A stretch of 42,227 nt of DNA. It comes from Pseudomonadota bacterium. Lineage in GTDB: Bacteria; Pseudomonadota; Alphaproteobacteria; Rhodospirillales; Casp-alpha2. The stretch lies in NCBI GenBank assembly GCA_022564115.1, contig JADFMB010000002.1, positions 17,948-60,174 of the forward strand. Reading direction: 5' to 3'. Within the stretch, counting starts at the first letter, position 1, and each line of letters begins with the position of its first letter. The notes under the pieces were generated by a model, which was given only the letters and a program-made list of their open reading frames with translations, ran no database searches and was not told the DNA's origin. A program made the position numbers and the translations under genes. Below are positions 1 to 9,585 of the stretch, piece after piece.

Positions 1-1
1 G

Positions 2-275
2 GCCGAAGAGATCACCGAGCGTGCGTCATTCATCCGCGACTGGGGGGGGCAATTCGTCGTCTGCATACCCCGGCTTCGGATCGTGTGATGGAAACGGCCC
101 GCTTACGGAACTTGCCAGCCATGGCCGCGACTTGCGGAACCTGCTTACGCTCGCCTACCTGCGGAAAAAGATCGGCTTGACCAGCCTTCAATGGGGCATC
201 GGCCAAGCCGATCTTACGCAATGCGCACGGATCACCGATCAAGCCTGGGACCTTACGGCCCCCTGGGGCAGTTAG
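2..275 (+). pseudogene. Degenerate fragments of SGNH-hydrolase-like paralogue(s) of the gene at 691-2061
   Basis: Frame 2 at 2-88 reads AEEITERASFIRDWGGQFVVCIPRLRIV*, similar to QVIGRARDLTASWGGKLIFVFLPS of the intact gene. In another frame, 88-275 reads GNGPLTELAS|HGRDLRNLLTLAYLRKKIGLTSLQWGIGQADL..DLTAPWGS*, matching two separated parts (aa ~225-234 and ~319-370) of the 456-aa protein. Bases 88-120 match 1361-1393 at 32/33. Confidence 0.75.
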
Positions 276-387
276 GTCTTGGACTCATAAATGACGACCT
301 AGTTAGATGACAGCTTGCCGCATCGATGTTCGCCAAGCGCTTGAAAGCAGACCTCCGGCGGATCGTCCGTCATTTCCGGGATTAGCC

Positions 388-535
388 GAGGCTGTTGAAG
401 AACTCGGTTGAGAGCATCGATCGCGAAATAAAAGAATCAACAAGCGCGTAAACACCAATCTTCATTACGGAAAACGGGCATTCCTTGAATCATCTTTGCG
501 CTACGGACCCCCGAAAATAGTTCTTCAACAGCCTC
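388..535. mobile_element. MITE-like element with 17-bp perfect terminal inverted repeats
   Basis: GAGGCTGTTGAAGAACT (388-404) and AGTTCTTCAACAGCCTC (519-535) are exact reverse complements. Both ends are flanked by AGCC (384-387, 536-539), a possible 4-bp target duplication. No ORF inside. Confidence 0.6.
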
Positions 536-690
536 AGCCATAAGCGGGCATTCCGCCACCGGAGTTAGAAGTCCTTGGTTTTAGAGAAATTGATTAGTGT
601 GACTAATTCTGGAGTGATTTTGGTTCGTCCACGGACACTTTGCCGCTCTGCGGTGTCGTGGGCGACACGGATGACTTGAAAACAAACTGA

Positions 691-2061
691 ATGGGTAAGG
701 TTTCAGCACCTCGGTCACTGCTTATCGCGGCTAACGGGTTTCTTGCCGCCTGCGTCTTGGTGCTGGTGTCTTTCGGCGTCTACGGCGTCACCATCCGGGA
801 CGTGTCACCGATATGGTCCAATACGATCCTGGCGATTTCGGCAACCTTGGCGGCTGCATTTCTCTCTGCGTTCAGGCTTCGCGCGTCCCGGCGTATCAAT
901 CTGTCGCTCGTCGTTTTCACGGTCGCGGCAAGTCTCCTGTTGAGCAACGCGTGGTTCAGTGTCGAACGGGCTCCCGATCGGGTCGACATTGCGCAATCCA
1001 TGGGGCTCGAATTCGACCCGCGAAGTATTTTCGATGTCGTCGAGGATCTTCGGCGCGAGGGTCATAACGCCTACCCCGCTCTATCTCCGAGTTTGCTGCG
1101 TAATGATCCGAAAGCCGAAATCCTGCCCCTCGGCGGCGTGTCACGGGTAAGCACCGTGTTCTGCAATGAATCTGGGCAATACGTGGTGTTCGAGGCCGAC
1201 CGGTTCGGATTCAACAACGCGCCCGAAGCGTATGGCCCCGCTGACGGACGCATCCTTATTGTCGGCGACTCGTTCGCCCAAGGCTATTGTGTGGAGAGGG
1301 CGGATAGCGTCGCCGGCAATCTCAGGAAGGAAGGTTATGAGGCACTGTCGATCGGAATGAATGGAAACGGCCCGCTTACGGAACTCGCCAGCCTTGTGGA
1401 ATATGGATCGGTTCTGCGGCCGAAACTGGTCCTTTGGTTCTATTTTCATGACAACGATCTGCAGGACCTCATGCAGGAATTGAAACATCCCATGCTGAGG
1501 AACTATCTACAGCCAGGCTTTCGTCAGGAACTTGTCGACCGTCAAGACGCAATCGATTCGTTTTGGGAAGCGTATCTTGAGGATGCTGAACGACAACAAG
1601 ATGAAGCCGAGGAAAGCCCCGACAGTTGGCCAACCCGATTGGCCGGCTATGGTCGAAAACTTCATAACTGGATCACCTTGTTGCACCTGCGTCGAAAGAT
1701 AGGTCTTACCCGCTTTCAGTTGGGCATGGGCCAGGCCGAACTTGTGCAATTCGAGCAGGTGATCGGACGGGCGCGGGATTTGACTGCATCATGGGGTGGG
1801 AAGCTGATTTTTGTGTTTCTGCCGAGTTGGATGGACTTCGCGTCTCAGGTTCGACCGCGGCGTGACAGGGTGCTTACGACAATTCGGAAGCTTGGCATTC
1901 CAATTATCGATTTTGAGTCGGTCATGCGCAAATCGGGGGATTCAATGGGGCTATTTCCCATGCGCATCTATGGCCACTACACGTCGGAAGGCTACGCGCT
2001 TTTGACACGACAAATTCTCGAGGAGGCGGTGATACCGGGCCTCCGACAATCCGCAAATTAG
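691..2061 (+). CDS. Membrane-anchored SGNH/GDSL-hydrolase-like protein
   Basis: N-terminal hydrophobic helices, then GRILIVGDSFAQGYCVE (GDS block), NGNGPLTEL, and GHYTSEGYALL near the C-terminus. Confidence 0.7.
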   Translation: MGKVSAPRSLLIAANGFLAACVLVLVSFGVYGVTIRDVSPIWSNTILAISATLAAAFLSAFRLRASRRINLSLVVFTVAASLLLSNAWFSVERAPDRVDIAQSMGLEFDPRSIFDVVEDLRREGHNAYPALSPSLLRNDPKAEILPLGGVSRVSTVFCNESGQYVVFEADRFGFNNAPEAYGPADGRILIVGDSFAQGYCVERADSVAGNLRKEGYEALSIGMNGNGPLTELASLVEYGSVLRPKLVLWFYFHDNDLQDLMQELKHPMLRNYLQPGFRQELVDRQDAIDSFWEAYLEDAERQQDEAEESPDSWPTRLAGYGRKLHNWITLLHLRRKIGLTRFQLGMGQAELVQFEQVIGRARDLTASWGGKLIFVFLPSWMDFASQVRPRRDRVLTTIRKLGIPIIDFESVMRKSGDSMGLFPMRIYGHYTSEGYALLTRQILEEAVIPGLRQSAN

Positions 2062-2164
2062 TATTCCAAGTGGTTGATGACGCGTTTAACTCAATATAGC
2101 CTTATCAACCGCAACTGTTTGGCAGTCTCGCATAGCAAAGCAAGGGACCAAGGATCCAGCACTG

Positions 2165-2947
2165 GTGAAAGCTGACCCCTCGTTTGTTTTCGACGATTCC
2201 CGGTACGCGCGACTCGCCATCAAGTGTCGCGAGCAATACGGTAACGCAGATCCCTTTCCGCACATCGTACTCGATGACTTCCTCCCCGACGCCATGGCTC
2301 GGGCGCTGGCGGCGGACTTTCCTGAACCGGATTCCAAAAAAACGTGGGTCGAGTGCAAGCATGAAAATGCGACCAAACACTACCAACATGACGAGACCAA
2401 ATTACCGCCTCTTATCCGCAAGATGTTGCGCGAATTCAATTCTCGAAATTTTGTCTTGTTCATCGAAACCCTGACGGGGATCCCAAACCTGATCCCCGAT
2501 CCATATTTCACCGGTGGTGGGGCCCATTCTTCCAGTGGCGGCGATTTTCTGAAAATTCACGCCGACTTCAACTGGCACGACAAGCTGCTGTTGCATAGAA
2601 GGGTCAATGCGCTTTTTTACCTCAACGAAGACTGGCGCGAAGAGTGGGGCGGCCATCTCGAGCTCTGGGATAGTGAAATGACAAGCGCCGTCCAGCATAT
2701 TTCTCCGGACTTGAACCGCTTGGTGGTCTTCTCGACCTCGGAACATTCCCATCACGGCCACCCACATCCTCTTCAGTCACCGACCGGGGTAAATCGCAAG
2801 ACCCTCAACCTGTATTATTACACTCGGTTCTGGGACGATCGCGAGATGAGCGAGCCTCATTTTACCCAGTACAAAAGTCAGTCTTCGTTCGCCATCGAAC
2901 TCGGCCAGAACTATGGCGCGCTGGGCGAGCAAGATTCCGATGATTAG
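2165..2947 (+). CDS. 2-oxoglutarate/Fe(II)-dependent oxygenase (prolyl-4-hydroxylase-like)
   Basis: FPHIVLDDFLP, KIHADFNWHDK (HxD), NALFYLNEDWREEWGGHLELWD, HHGHPHPL..RKTLNLYYYT; GTG start. Confidence 0.8.
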   Translation: MKADPSFVFDDSRYARLAIKCREQYGNADPFPHIVLDDFLPDAMARALAADFPEPDSKKTWVECKHENATKHYQHDETKLPPLIRKMLREFNSRNFVLFIETLTGIPNLIPDPYFTGGGAHSSSGGDFLKIHADFNWHDKLLLHRRVNALFYLNEDWREEWGGHLELWDSEMTSAVQHISPDLNRLVVFSTSEHSHHGHPHPLQSPTGVNRKTLNLYYYTRFWDDREMSEPHFTQYKSQSSFAIELGQNYGALGEQDSDD

Positions 2948-3066
2948 AATCTGTGCCGGCTTACGATTGTGTTCGTGCCGTTGATCCACCCCTCAGGCGC
3001 GTAAAGAAAGACGTCTGTTCATCCCGCTCAACCTCCAACACCTGAATACACTGGGACCGGTCATCC

Positions 3067-4965
3067 GTGTCCGTGTTCTGGGGACATGCGTTCCAGGCCG
3101 TTAATGCTGCAAACGAGGCATTCCGCCCCATGGCGTCAATGCACGATCACGACTTGAACACGAGCTCTCGAACAGCACCCGTCAATGCCTTGGGTGGCGT
3201 GCGCCTGTTTGGCGCCGCGCTGATCGTCGGCGCGTTGTTGCTGACCCTGAAATACTATCCGGGGCTGGAAAACGAGCCGGCATACGCCGGCAACGTCTAT
3301 CAGATCCTCAACCCCAGTGCATTCGCAGGCGACTCCTACGGGGCGGCCGAGACGTCCATATTCCAGAAACCGTTGCAGCTAAGCCTCATGTACGGGCTCG
3401 TCAAGGCGGTAGGCAACATATGGCTGGACGAAAGGTTTCTGGTTTTTATCTATCTCGGCCTGGTCATCGCCGGACTGCTCGGCATCGACCGGACGGCGCG
3501 CCTGTTGGGTATTACGGGCCCCGTGGAGCGGTTGATTCTTCTCTTGGTTTTCCTAAAAGATCACGCCCTTCTCGATCACAAGGTTCTTCTCGCTCATCAT
3601 GCGGACGTCAACCACATGGCTTTCGCCATTCCCATCATTATCTGGTTGTTCTATGTGGTACTGGCGCGCAAGGGGCTCTGGGTCGTGCTCCTTCTTTCTG
3701 CCCTGCTAAGCCTGGTCTCCCTTCGAAACGCATTCTTTCCGATCGTCATGAGCCTGATCGTCGCCGCCGTGGGTGGTGGAACCCGGGACCGCATCATCAT
3801 CGGCGCCCTGTTCGCGGTTGGCGCCGCCGTCGCCTTTTGGGGCCTCTTTTACGCCTTTCCCATCGATGAAGGGGCGAGGCTTGTGATCTGGGAATACATC
3901 CGCGCTCAGGAGCAAGGCGACGCCAACCCTTTCATCGCCAACGCCGAGCCCGCCGTATTCGCGATGCGTGTCCTGACCTGGATGGGGATATTAGCGGCGG
4001 CCCTGTTTCTGTCGCCGGGGGAAGATCCCGCCTATCGCGGCGTCCGCATCATCATGGCGCTCGGTCTTCTCGTCTGGCTCGTCGGTGGCCTGTACATCAC
4101 CTATGCCCCAGATGTCCTGAAGCAGCCCCTTCTGATCGGCTTCGCGCCCAACCGAGCCCTGGCCTGGCCTCAGAACCTGGCCTATGTGGCGCTTTTCGCG
4201 CTTGCTTTCCGCGGGACCCGGGAAAATTCGTCATCAGGGTTCAAGGTTCTTGTCACCGTCGCCGGTTTGGCTGTTCTTTTCGTGATTGGTCCGGGCAATC
4301 TGGAAAAATGGAGTGTTCTTTTGTTGGCGGCGGGATTGGCGTCGGTCATGGTCCATATTTTTCTGCACCGCTTGGACGGAAGCGGGGGTTTTTCGGGTCA
4401 ACCGCTTGCCCGGGTCGTGGCCAAGAACTGGCGCACGATCTTTGCCGGGGCACTGGGATTGACGCTTGCCGTCACCTTCTCCATAAGCCTCTTTAACAAG
4501 CTCCCTTATTGGGCCTTCACGGTGAGGACCGGGGTCTTCGGAGGAACGGCGGCGGCGACTTGGGTAGACGTCGCCGATTACGTCCGCAACGAGACCCCGC
4601 CCGGTGCTTCGGTTCTGCCGTTCATGGCCGTGACGGACAGAGGCCGCATACTGCCCAAGGCGACGCGAACGCTGGCCACGCGCGGGGGCCGGGCCATGCC
4701 TATTCCCGAGGTCTATGGCCCCGGGTTCCGCGATCCGGGCTCCTGGGAGATGATGTTCGAACAGCTCGGCCGACTGAAGAAAATCGAGGCGCGGCTCGCG
4801 GACCTTGACTTCATGGCAGCCGATAGCCTGATGGAAGGCCTAGTGCCGGTTCCCGATTACGTTATTCTTCCCTTGGCCGTTGTTGGCTCGACAAGCGGTT
4901 TTTCTCCGTCCTATGCATTAGAGAAGACCGTTGGAGACTATGCGATTTTTCACCGGAGACGGTAA
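3067..4965 (+). CDS. Polytopic membrane protein, GT-C-like (possible polysaccharide polymerase or glycosyltransferase)
   Basis: Multiple hydrophobic segments followed by a C-terminal soluble domain (WVDVADYVRNETPPGASVLPF). The true start may be a downstream ATG (near 3130). Confidence 0.55.
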   Translation: MSVFWGHAFQAVNAANEAFRPMASMHDHDLNTSSRTAPVNALGGVRLFGAALIVGALLLTLKYYPGLENEPAYAGNVYQILNPSAFAGDSYGAAETSIFQKPLQLSLMYGLVKAVGNIWLDERFLVFIYLGLVIAGLLGIDRTARLLGITGPVERLILLLVFLKDHALLDHKVLLAHHADVNHMAFAIPIIIWLFYVVLARKGLWVVLLLSALLSLVSLRNAFFPIVMSLIVAAVGGGTRDRIIIGALFAVGAAVAFWGLFYAFPIDEGARLVIWEYIRAQEQGDANPFIANAEPAVFAMRVLTWMGILAAALFLSPGEDPAYRGVRIIMALGLLVWLVGGLYITYAPDVLKQPLLIGFAPNRALAWPQNLAYVALFALAFRGTRENSSSGFKVLVTVAGLAVLFVIGPGNLEKWSVLLLAAGLASVMVHIFLHRLDGSGGFSGQPLARVVAKNWRTIFAGALGLTLAVTFSISLFNKLPYWAFTVRTGVFGGTAAATWVDVADYVRNETPPGASVLPFMAVTDRGRILPKATRTLATRGGRAMPIPEVYGPGFRDPGSWEMMFEQLGRLKKIEARLADLDFMAADSLMEGLVPVPDYVILPLAVVGSTSGFSPSYALEKTVGDYAIFHRRR

Positions 4966-4980
4966 GGAAAAAGGAAGCGC

Positions 4981-5769
4981 GTGCAGCACATGACGTCTTT
5001 CCAGAAACCCGATTGGGTTCCGCGCCTCGAGGCTGGCACTCGCGTCCTGGTCACCGGCGCCAGCGGTGGGCTCGGCCGAGCCCTCGTTGCCATGATCCTC
5101 GAAAGTCCCGTGCCGTGCGTCATTGGCGCGCATGGCGCCAGCAACCGGAACCCGTCGGACGACAAGCGCGTCATTCATCTGATGCGGACCTTCGAGAACG
5201 AAGCCGACTGCGCCGCCGTGGTTGACGAGTTCGCCGAAAAGGCCGGCGGCATCGATGCCTTGGTGGTGTTGTCCGGCGGCATCCATTTCTCGGGCCACTG
5301 GAAGGACATGCCCGGCGAAGACTGGGAAAAAGACATTGCCGTCAATCTCAATCAGCCCTTCTACCTGTCTCGCGCCGCCATGGCCCGGATGAAGGACCAG
5401 GGGAAAAACACCGGTGGTCGAATTCTGCTGACGAGCACCGAGTCGGCGCTTCACGGCGGCAGCGCGCAGTCGTTTCCTTACGCCATCGCCAAGCGCGGCA
5501 CCGAGTGCATGGTCCAGGGATTGGCCCGCGAGGGCGCGCCGCACGGCATCTTGGTTAACGGCGTACGATTCGGCTACATCGCCAGCGGCTTTCATCAACG
5601 CTGGCACGGCCGCACCGAAAAGGACATGGCCGAACGCGCCGACATGGTGCCGTTGAAGCGGGGCGGCGACCCGGACGAGGCGGCGGCGTTGATGATTTAC
5701 CTGCTGTCCGGCTGGGCCGGCTTCATCACCGGCCAGATGATCCCGCTCACCGGCGGCGACTGGCTGTAG
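4981..5769 (+). CDS. SDR-family NAD(P)-dependent oxidoreductase
   Basis: VLVTGASGGLGRALV (TGxxxGxG), LSGG, YAIAKRGTE (YxxxK), C-terminal SGWAGFITGQMIPLTGGDWL. Confidence 0.9.
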   Translation: MQHMTSFQKPDWVPRLEAGTRVLVTGASGGLGRALVAMILESPVPCVIGAHGASNRNPSDDKRVIHLMRTFENEADCAAVVDEFAEKAGGIDALVVLSGGIHFSGHWKDMPGEDWEKDIAVNLNQPFYLSRAAMARMKDQGKNTGGRILLTSTESALHGGSAQSFPYAIAKRGTECMVQGLAREGAPHGILVNGVRFGYIASGFHQRWHGRTEKDMAERADMVPLKRGGDPDEAAALMIYLLSGWAGFITGQMIPLTGGDWL

Positions 5770-5782
5770 GCAAGCCCACCCC

Positions 5783-7441
5783 ATGTCCGTATTGCTGAGA
5801 CATTCCGGCGACCTGCCGCCGGTGGAAGCCTATGGCGTCTGGTACGCCGTCACCGGCGCCGCCGGGAAGGGCGCGGACGACAAAAAGCTGGAAGACCTGG
5901 CCCGAATGTTAGAGGCCGCCTTCGACGCCATCTGCCCGGAATGGTGGGCCGTCGCCCGCACCTTGGCCGACGGCGACGGCGCCGAGCTGGCCTACGCCAC
6001 CACGTGCGCCGGGTACGGGTCCGATTTCGGGTTGATGATGGCCTGGGGACGCCTGACCAAGCAGATGGCGCGGGAGACGGAGCCCTGCCTGGTCATTTGC
6101 GACGACCCCTGGCTGTTCCGTCATCTGGCGGTACTGTCCGGGGTGCAGGCGGGGAAGGAGCCGGGCCTTTTAGCGGCGACGTTGAAATACCGGCTGCGCG
6201 GCTTCCTGGCCCGTTCGCATCTGGTCCCGCGGTTGGCTTGGGCGTCGCTGGCGACCCGCCGCCAACGGCCGCGGGCGGCAAAGGGCGGCCCGGTGATCCT
6301 GGTCTACGGCCATCCGCGCAGCAACGCCCAGGGCCATGACGATTACTTCGGCCCGATGATGTCCGAAATCCCCGCCCTCGCACGCGCACTTCACACCGAC
6401 TGCGGAACAACCCAGGCGGCGGCCCTGTCCGCCGACGGCCGCACCGTCTCCCTTCATGCCTGGGGCAACCCGTTGCAGGCCGTGCGCCTGCTGTTGAAGC
6501 GCTGGCGGCCGACGATAACGCACCTTTCGGGGTCCTTCGGCTGGCTGGTGCGCCGGGCGGCGGAAAAGGAAGGCGGCGGGGCGGCGCATGCCATGAACGC
6601 GTGGCAACGCCAATGCCAGCATGCCTGGCTCACCCACACCCGCCCGGCGGTCGTCGCCTGGCCGTGGGAAAACCACGGCTGGGAGCGGGATTTCTGCCGC
6701 CGGGCCCGGCGGCTCGGCATCACCACGCTCGGTTATCAGCACACCGTCATCGGCCCCCATCAACTGAACTTCAGCCCCACCGCCAACAAAGACGGCCTCG
6801 ACAGCCTGCCCGACATCATCGTCTGCGACGGCCCCGCCTACCGGGACCAGCTCCTGGACTGGGGCGTACCGGCCGAGCGCCTGGTGATCGGCGGCTCGCT
6901 TCGCATCGGGCGCTTCGAAGGCGGCCTTTATGATCCCAAGGCGCCTTGTTTCGTGGCCCTGTCGGCCGACCACGCCATCGCCCGCCAACAGGTAGGCGCC
7001 ATCAAGGCCGCCGCCGCCAAGGGGATCGAGTTTCTGGTCAAGGACCACCCCATGTATCCCCTCGATTTCGAGGAAACGGAAAATATCCGCCGTACCACGG
7101 AGACGCTGGAGGCGCAGCCGGCATTGTCATCGGTTCTCTATTCGACCGGCACCCTGGGATTGGAGGGCCTGCTGGCGGGGCTGCCGACGTTCCGGTTCTT
7201 GCCCGAAGACCGGATCGCCGTCGATATCCTGCCCGGTTTCGTCGCCGTCGAAACCGTCACCGCGCCCGAACTGACCGACGCGCTGGCGGAGGCCGGGAAA
7301 AATCCTTCGAAGCCCGATCCCTTGCCCTGGGAGGACGTGCTTAGCCCCGTTGACTGGGACCTATGGCGGAAACTTCTGGCCGGGGGCAAGCCTGCCGCCG
7401 CCCCGGAACCCGCCCCGAGCCCTAAGGAGAACATCGCATGA
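5783..7441 (+). CDS. Surface carbohydrate biosynthesis protein (GT-B-like, TIGR04326-type candidate)
   Basis: WPWENHGWERDFCRRARRLGITTLGYQHTVIGPHQLNFSP and EFLVKDHPMYPLDFEET..STGTLGLEGLLAGLPTFRFLPED, typical of capsule/surface-carbohydrate GT-like proteins. Confidence 0.6.
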   Translation: MSVLLRHSGDLPPVEAYGVWYAVTGAAGKGADDKKLEDLARMLEAAFDAICPEWWAVARTLADGDGAELAYATTCAGYGSDFGLMMAWGRLTKQMARETEPCLVICDDPWLFRHLAVLSGVQAGKEPGLLAATLKYRLRGFLARSHLVPRLAWASLATRRQRPRAAKGGPVILVYGHPRSNAQGHDDYFGPMMSEIPALARALHTDCGTTQAAALSADGRTVSLHAWGNPLQAVRLLLKRWRPTITHLSGSFGWLVRRAAEKEGGGAAHAMNAWQRQCQHAWLTHTRPAVVAWPWENHGWERDFCRRARRLGITTLGYQHTVIGPHQLNFSPTANKDGLDSLPDIIVCDGPAYRDQLLDWGVPAERLVIGGSLRIGRFEGGLYDPKAPCFVALSADHAIARQQVGAIKAAAAKGIEFLVKDHPMYPLDFEETENIRRTTETLEAQPALSSVLYSTGTLGLEGLLAGLPTFRFLPEDRIAVDILPGFVAVETVTAPELTDALAEAGKNPSKPDPLPWEDVLSPVDWDLWRKLLAGGKPAAAPEPAPSPKENIA

Positions 7442-8547
7442 CCGCCGGACCCCTCAGCGTGGCGCTGATCGGCTGTGGGCGCATCGCCGGCCACCATTGC
7501 CGGTCCATCGCCGAGGTCGACGGCGTCGAACTGGCCGCCGTCTGCGACCTGGAACTTGAGAAGGCCGACGCCTACGCCAAGGAGTCGGGAGTCGCGGCTT
7601 ACGCCAACTACCGGGAAATGTTCACCCAACACCCGGAGATCGACATCGCCGCGGTGATCACGCCGTCGGGCATGCATTTCGAACACGGGATGGAGATGCT
7701 GAAGGGATTCGGCAAGCACGTGATCATGGAAAAGCCCGCCTTCCTGCGCCCCGAGCAACTGCTGGATGCCTATGCGGCGGCCGACGAGGCCGGGCGGCAA
7801 ATCTTCCCGGTGTTCCAGAACCGCCACAACAAGGCGGTCAGGCGCGTCAAGCAGGCCCTCGACGGCGGCGAACTGGGCCGTGTGCGCATCGTTTCGGTGC
7901 GCGTGCGCTGGTGCCGGCCGCAGCGCTATTACGACATGGCCCCCTGGCGCGGCACCTTTTCCCACGACGGCGGCGCGTTGACCAACCAGTCCATCCATCA
8001 CGTCGACCTGATCCGCTATCTCGGCGGCGAGGTGACTGGGGTCAACGCTTCCATGCGGACGCTGGGCGCCGACATCGAGGTCGAGGACACGGTGGTGGCG
8101 ACATTGACGTTCGAAGGCGACGCGGTGGGCATCGTCGAGGCGACGACGGCGGCCCGGCCCGACGATTTCGAGGCCTCCATTTCCATCGTCGCATCGAAGG
8201 GCCTGGCCCAGATCGGCGGCATCGCCGTCAACGAGTTGCAGGTCTTCACCCCGGACCCGGACGCTTGCGCCCAAAATTCCGAGGACTTCCAGGGCATCAA
8301 GGGCCACGGCGCCGTTTACGGTTTCGGCCATACCGAGATGTACCGGGACATCGTCGCCTTTTTCAGGGACTCCACCCCCTATCCGGTCAGCCGCGAGGAC
8401 TGCCTGGGAACCTTGAGGCTGCTGCATGCCTTTTACCGGTCCGACGAGGCCGGGGGCTGGGTCGACGTCGACAGCGAGGACGAATCGGATCGCCTGGGTA
8501 GGGCCGACGACGCCATTTCCGACCTTTACCGGACGCCCCACCCATGA
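7438..8547 (+). CDS. Gfo/Idh/MocA-family oxidoreductase
   Basis: SVALIGCGRIAGHHCRSI (Rossmann), HVIMEKPAFLRPEQL (EKP motif); 4-bp ATGA overlap with previous gene. Confidence 0.9.
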   Translation: MTAGPLSVALIGCGRIAGHHCRSIAEVDGVELAAVCDLELEKADAYAKESGVAAYANYREMFTQHPEIDIAAVITPSGMHFEHGMEMLKGFGKHVIMEKPAFLRPEQLLDAYAAADEAGRQIFPVFQNRHNKAVRRVKQALDGGELGRVRIVSVRVRWCRPQRYYDMAPWRGTFSHDGGALTNQSIHHVDLIRYLGGEVTGVNASMRTLGADIEVEDTVVATLTFEGDAVGIVEATTAARPDDFEASISIVASKGLAQIGGIAVNELQVFTPDPDACAQNSEDFQGIKGHGAVYGFGHTEMYRDIVAFFRDSTPYPVSREDCLGTLRLLHAFYRSDEAGGWVDVDSEDESDRLGRADDAISDLYRTPHP

Positions 8548-9575
8548 CCGAAAAGCTGAAAGTCGGGATCGCCGGGTACGGCGTCGTCGGCAAGCGCCGG
8601 CGGTCGGTCATCGACCCGCACCCGGCGCTGCGAACGGTGGCCGTTTCCGACCGCACCCTGGACGGCGACGGGGTGTTCGACGACGGGGTCAGGTACTTCG
8701 ACGACTACAAGAAACTCCTGGCCGAGGATCTGGACGTGCTGTTCGTCTGCCTTTCCAACGACATCAACCCGGACGCCACCATCGGCGGGCTCAAGAAGGG
8801 CATGCATGTTTTCTGCGAGAAGCCGCCGGGCCGCGACGTCGGCGACATTGTCCGGGTCATCGAGTGCGAGAAAAAGCACCCGGGGCTTAAATTGAAATAC
8901 GGCTTCAACCACCGCTATCACGATTCGGTCCGCGACGCCTTGGAAATCCTACATTCCGGCGAATTGGGAGAGGTCATCAACCTGCGCGCCGTCTACGGCA
9001 AATCGCAGTTGATCACCTTCGACCAGACGTCGTGGCGCACCGAGCGCGCGCTGGCCGGCGGCGGGGTGTTGCTGGATCAGGGCATCCACATGGTCGATCT
9101 TCTCAGGCTGTTCGCCGGCGAGTTCGAGCAAGTCCACAGCTTCGTTTCCAACAGCGTCTGGAACCACGACGTCGAGGACAACGCCTATGCTTTGATGAAA
9201 ACGGCGGACGGCAAGGTGGCGATGCTGCATTCGTCGGCCAGCCAGTGGCGGCACCGGTTCAGGCTCGAGATCACGCTGACCAAGGGCGCCCTGACCCTGG
9301 CCGGCATCCTGTCGGGCTCCAAAAGCTACGGCGAGGAAACGCTGACCATCGCGCGGACCACCGGTGACGACAGGGGCGACCCGAAGGAGGAAATCAAGAA
9401 CTACTCCCGGGATCCATCCTGGGCCGATGAAGTGGCGGAATTTTCCGACGCGGTGGTCAATGACAAGCCGATCGAAAACGGCTCGTCCGACGACGCGCTC
9501 CGGACCATGCAGCTTGTCTATCGAATCTATTGCGCCGATCCCGAATGGCGGGACCGGTGGGACCTCCGTTGCTAG
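8544..9575 (+). CDS. Gfo/Idh/MocA-family oxidoreductase
   Basis: KVGIAGYGVVGKRRR, HVFCEKPPGRDVGD, GGVLLDQGIHMVDLLRLFAGEF; ATGA overlap with upstream gene. Confidence 0.9.
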   Translation: MTEKLKVGIAGYGVVGKRRRSVIDPHPALRTVAVSDRTLDGDGVFDDGVRYFDDYKKLLAEDLDVLFVCLSNDINPDATIGGLKKGMHVFCEKPPGRDVGDIVRVIECEKKHPGLKLKYGFNHRYHDSVRDALEILHSGELGEVINLRAVYGKSQLITFDQTSWRTERALAGGGVLLDQGIHMVDLLRLFAGEFEQVHSFVSNSVWNHDVEDNAYALMKTADGKVAMLHSSASQWRHRFRLEITLTKGALTLAGILSGSKSYGEETLTIARTTGDDRGDPKEEIKNYSRDPSWADEVAEFSDAVVNDKPIENGSSDDALRTMQLVYRIYCADPEWRDRWDLRC

Positions 9576-9585
9576 ACCCCCTGAC

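Noticed and set aside
4918-5784. 288-aa minus-strand ORF
   Set aside because: Antisense to the SDR gene with TGxxxGxG and YxxxK motifs; shadow frame.
7138-8541. 467-aa minus-strand ORF
   Set aside because: Fully antisense to the Gfo/Idh/MocA gene and its neighbour; no recognisable domain.
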